Translations under genes and position numbers: made by a program
Shown: positions 14,514 through 14,822 of the stretch, in pieces
Layout of the letters: each line of letters starts with the position of its first letter
How positions within the stretch are numbered: position 1 is the first letter of the stretch
Notes under the pieces: generated by a model
Database searches by the model: none
Told to the model about the DNA's origin: nothing
What the model saw: only the letters and a program-made list of their open reading frames with translations
Assembly: GCA_018725275.1 (NCBI GenBank)
Contig: QLUC01000033.1
Location: forward strand, 1 to 14,822
Reading direction: 5' to 3'
DNA length: 14,822 bases
Source: Bacillota bacterium
GTDB taxonomy: Bacteria; Bacillota; UBA994

Positions 14514-14534
14514 TTCTTAGGGGGGCCGGAGATA

Positions 14535-14822
14535 GTGATAGAATGGGATATCGGATATGTTCAGGGGGCAAAAATTAAGGTAATCGGGGTTGGCGGTGGG
14601 GGTAGCAACGGTCTTAACCGCATGATTGAAGTGGGCTTAACAGGGGCAGAGTTCATAGCCATCAATACTGATGCTCAGGCCCTCAGCACTTCTAAGGCTA
14701 CTCACAAACTGCAGATAGGCGAAAAGCTCACGCGGGGACTTGGGGCGGGAGCGAATCCCGAGGTAGGAGCTAAGGCTGCTGAGGAGAGCCGTGATCTCGT
14801 GAGCAAGGCCATTAAGGGTGCC
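14535..14822 (+). CDS. ftsZ: Cell division protein FtsZ, N-terminal part (runs off window)
   Basis: FtsZ is the tubulin-like GTPase that forms the division ring. The first 96 codons are present, to the last base of the window. They begin MIEWDIGYVQGAKIKVIGVG and continue with the nucleotide-binding GGGGSNGLNRMI (20-31), the FIAINTDAQAL segment (40-50) and the LTRGLGAGANPEVGAKAAEE segment (65-84), all typical of FtsZ. The tubulin signature GGGTGTG lies beyond the window. GTG 14535 has GGAG 3 bases upstream and a G6 tract (14520-14525) 9 bases upstream; the latter has the better spacing. The N-terminal extension before KIKVIGVGGGG is about 12 residues, common in Firmicutes. Confidence 0.95.
   Translation, partial: MIEWDIGYVQGAKIKVIGVGGGGSNGLNRMIEVGLTGAEFIAINTDAQALSTSKATHKLQIGEKLTRGLGAGANPEVGAKAAEESRDLVSKAIKGA

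Noticed and set aside
1..14822. A new defence, mobile or biosynthetic system
   Set aside because: Every gene belongs to Moco synthesis or the dcw cluster. I saw no transposase, integrase, CRISPR-like repeat, tRNA or rRNA sequence, and all genes are colinear with close spacing.

Overview
The window is a division and cell-wall (dcw) gene cluster read entirely on the + strand, preceded by the tail of a molybdenum-cofactor operon. The gene set points to a Bacillota (Firmicutes) lineage of the Clostridia type. The evidence is a SpoVD-like class B PBP with two PASTA domains, a SEDS protein directly before murG, a DUF881 protein and the small basic membrane protein Sbp (DUF1290) between ftsQ and ftsA, GTG/TTG starts with very purine-rich Shine-Dalgarno sites, and a MurE with the DNPR motif of meso-diaminopimelate-adding enzymes. 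I cannot name genus or species from the sequence.

Layout. 1-206: C-terminal end of moaC, overlapping by 4 bases a MOSC-MogA fusion gene (203-1135). A strong intrinsic terminator (1162-1187) closes this operon. 1188-1280 is a short regulatory gap with in-phase TGGCG repeats that look like an MraZ operator. The dcw run follows almost without gaps: mraZ, rsmH, ftsL, spoVD/ftsI-type PBP, murE, murF, mraY, ftsW/spoVE, murG, a 71-codon murA remnant, ftsQ/divIB, a DUF881 gene with an apparent frameshift, sbp, ftsA, and the first 96 codons of ftsZ, which runs off the right edge.

How the genes work together. MurE and MurF extend the UDP-MurNAc peptide, MraY moves it to undecaprenyl phosphate (lipid I), MurG adds GlcNAc (lipid II), and the SEDS protein and the PBP polymerise and cross-link it at the septum. 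FtsL, FtsQ, FtsA and FtsZ are the scaffold. MraZ is the likely regulator of the cluster. RsmH modifies 16S rRNA.

What is unusual. This is mostly an ordinary dcw cluster and I see no new defence or metabolic system. The real oddities are: murA cut down to its first ~70 codons; murD, murC and murB missing from their common positions; a frameshift separating the membrane anchor of the DUF881 protein from its body; a MraY whose HHH motif reads HHA; an FtsA with a degenerate second phosphate loop; and repeated pure-G Shine-Dalgarno tracts, including a G9 run before ftsQ. No stretch over 300 bases lacks a gene.
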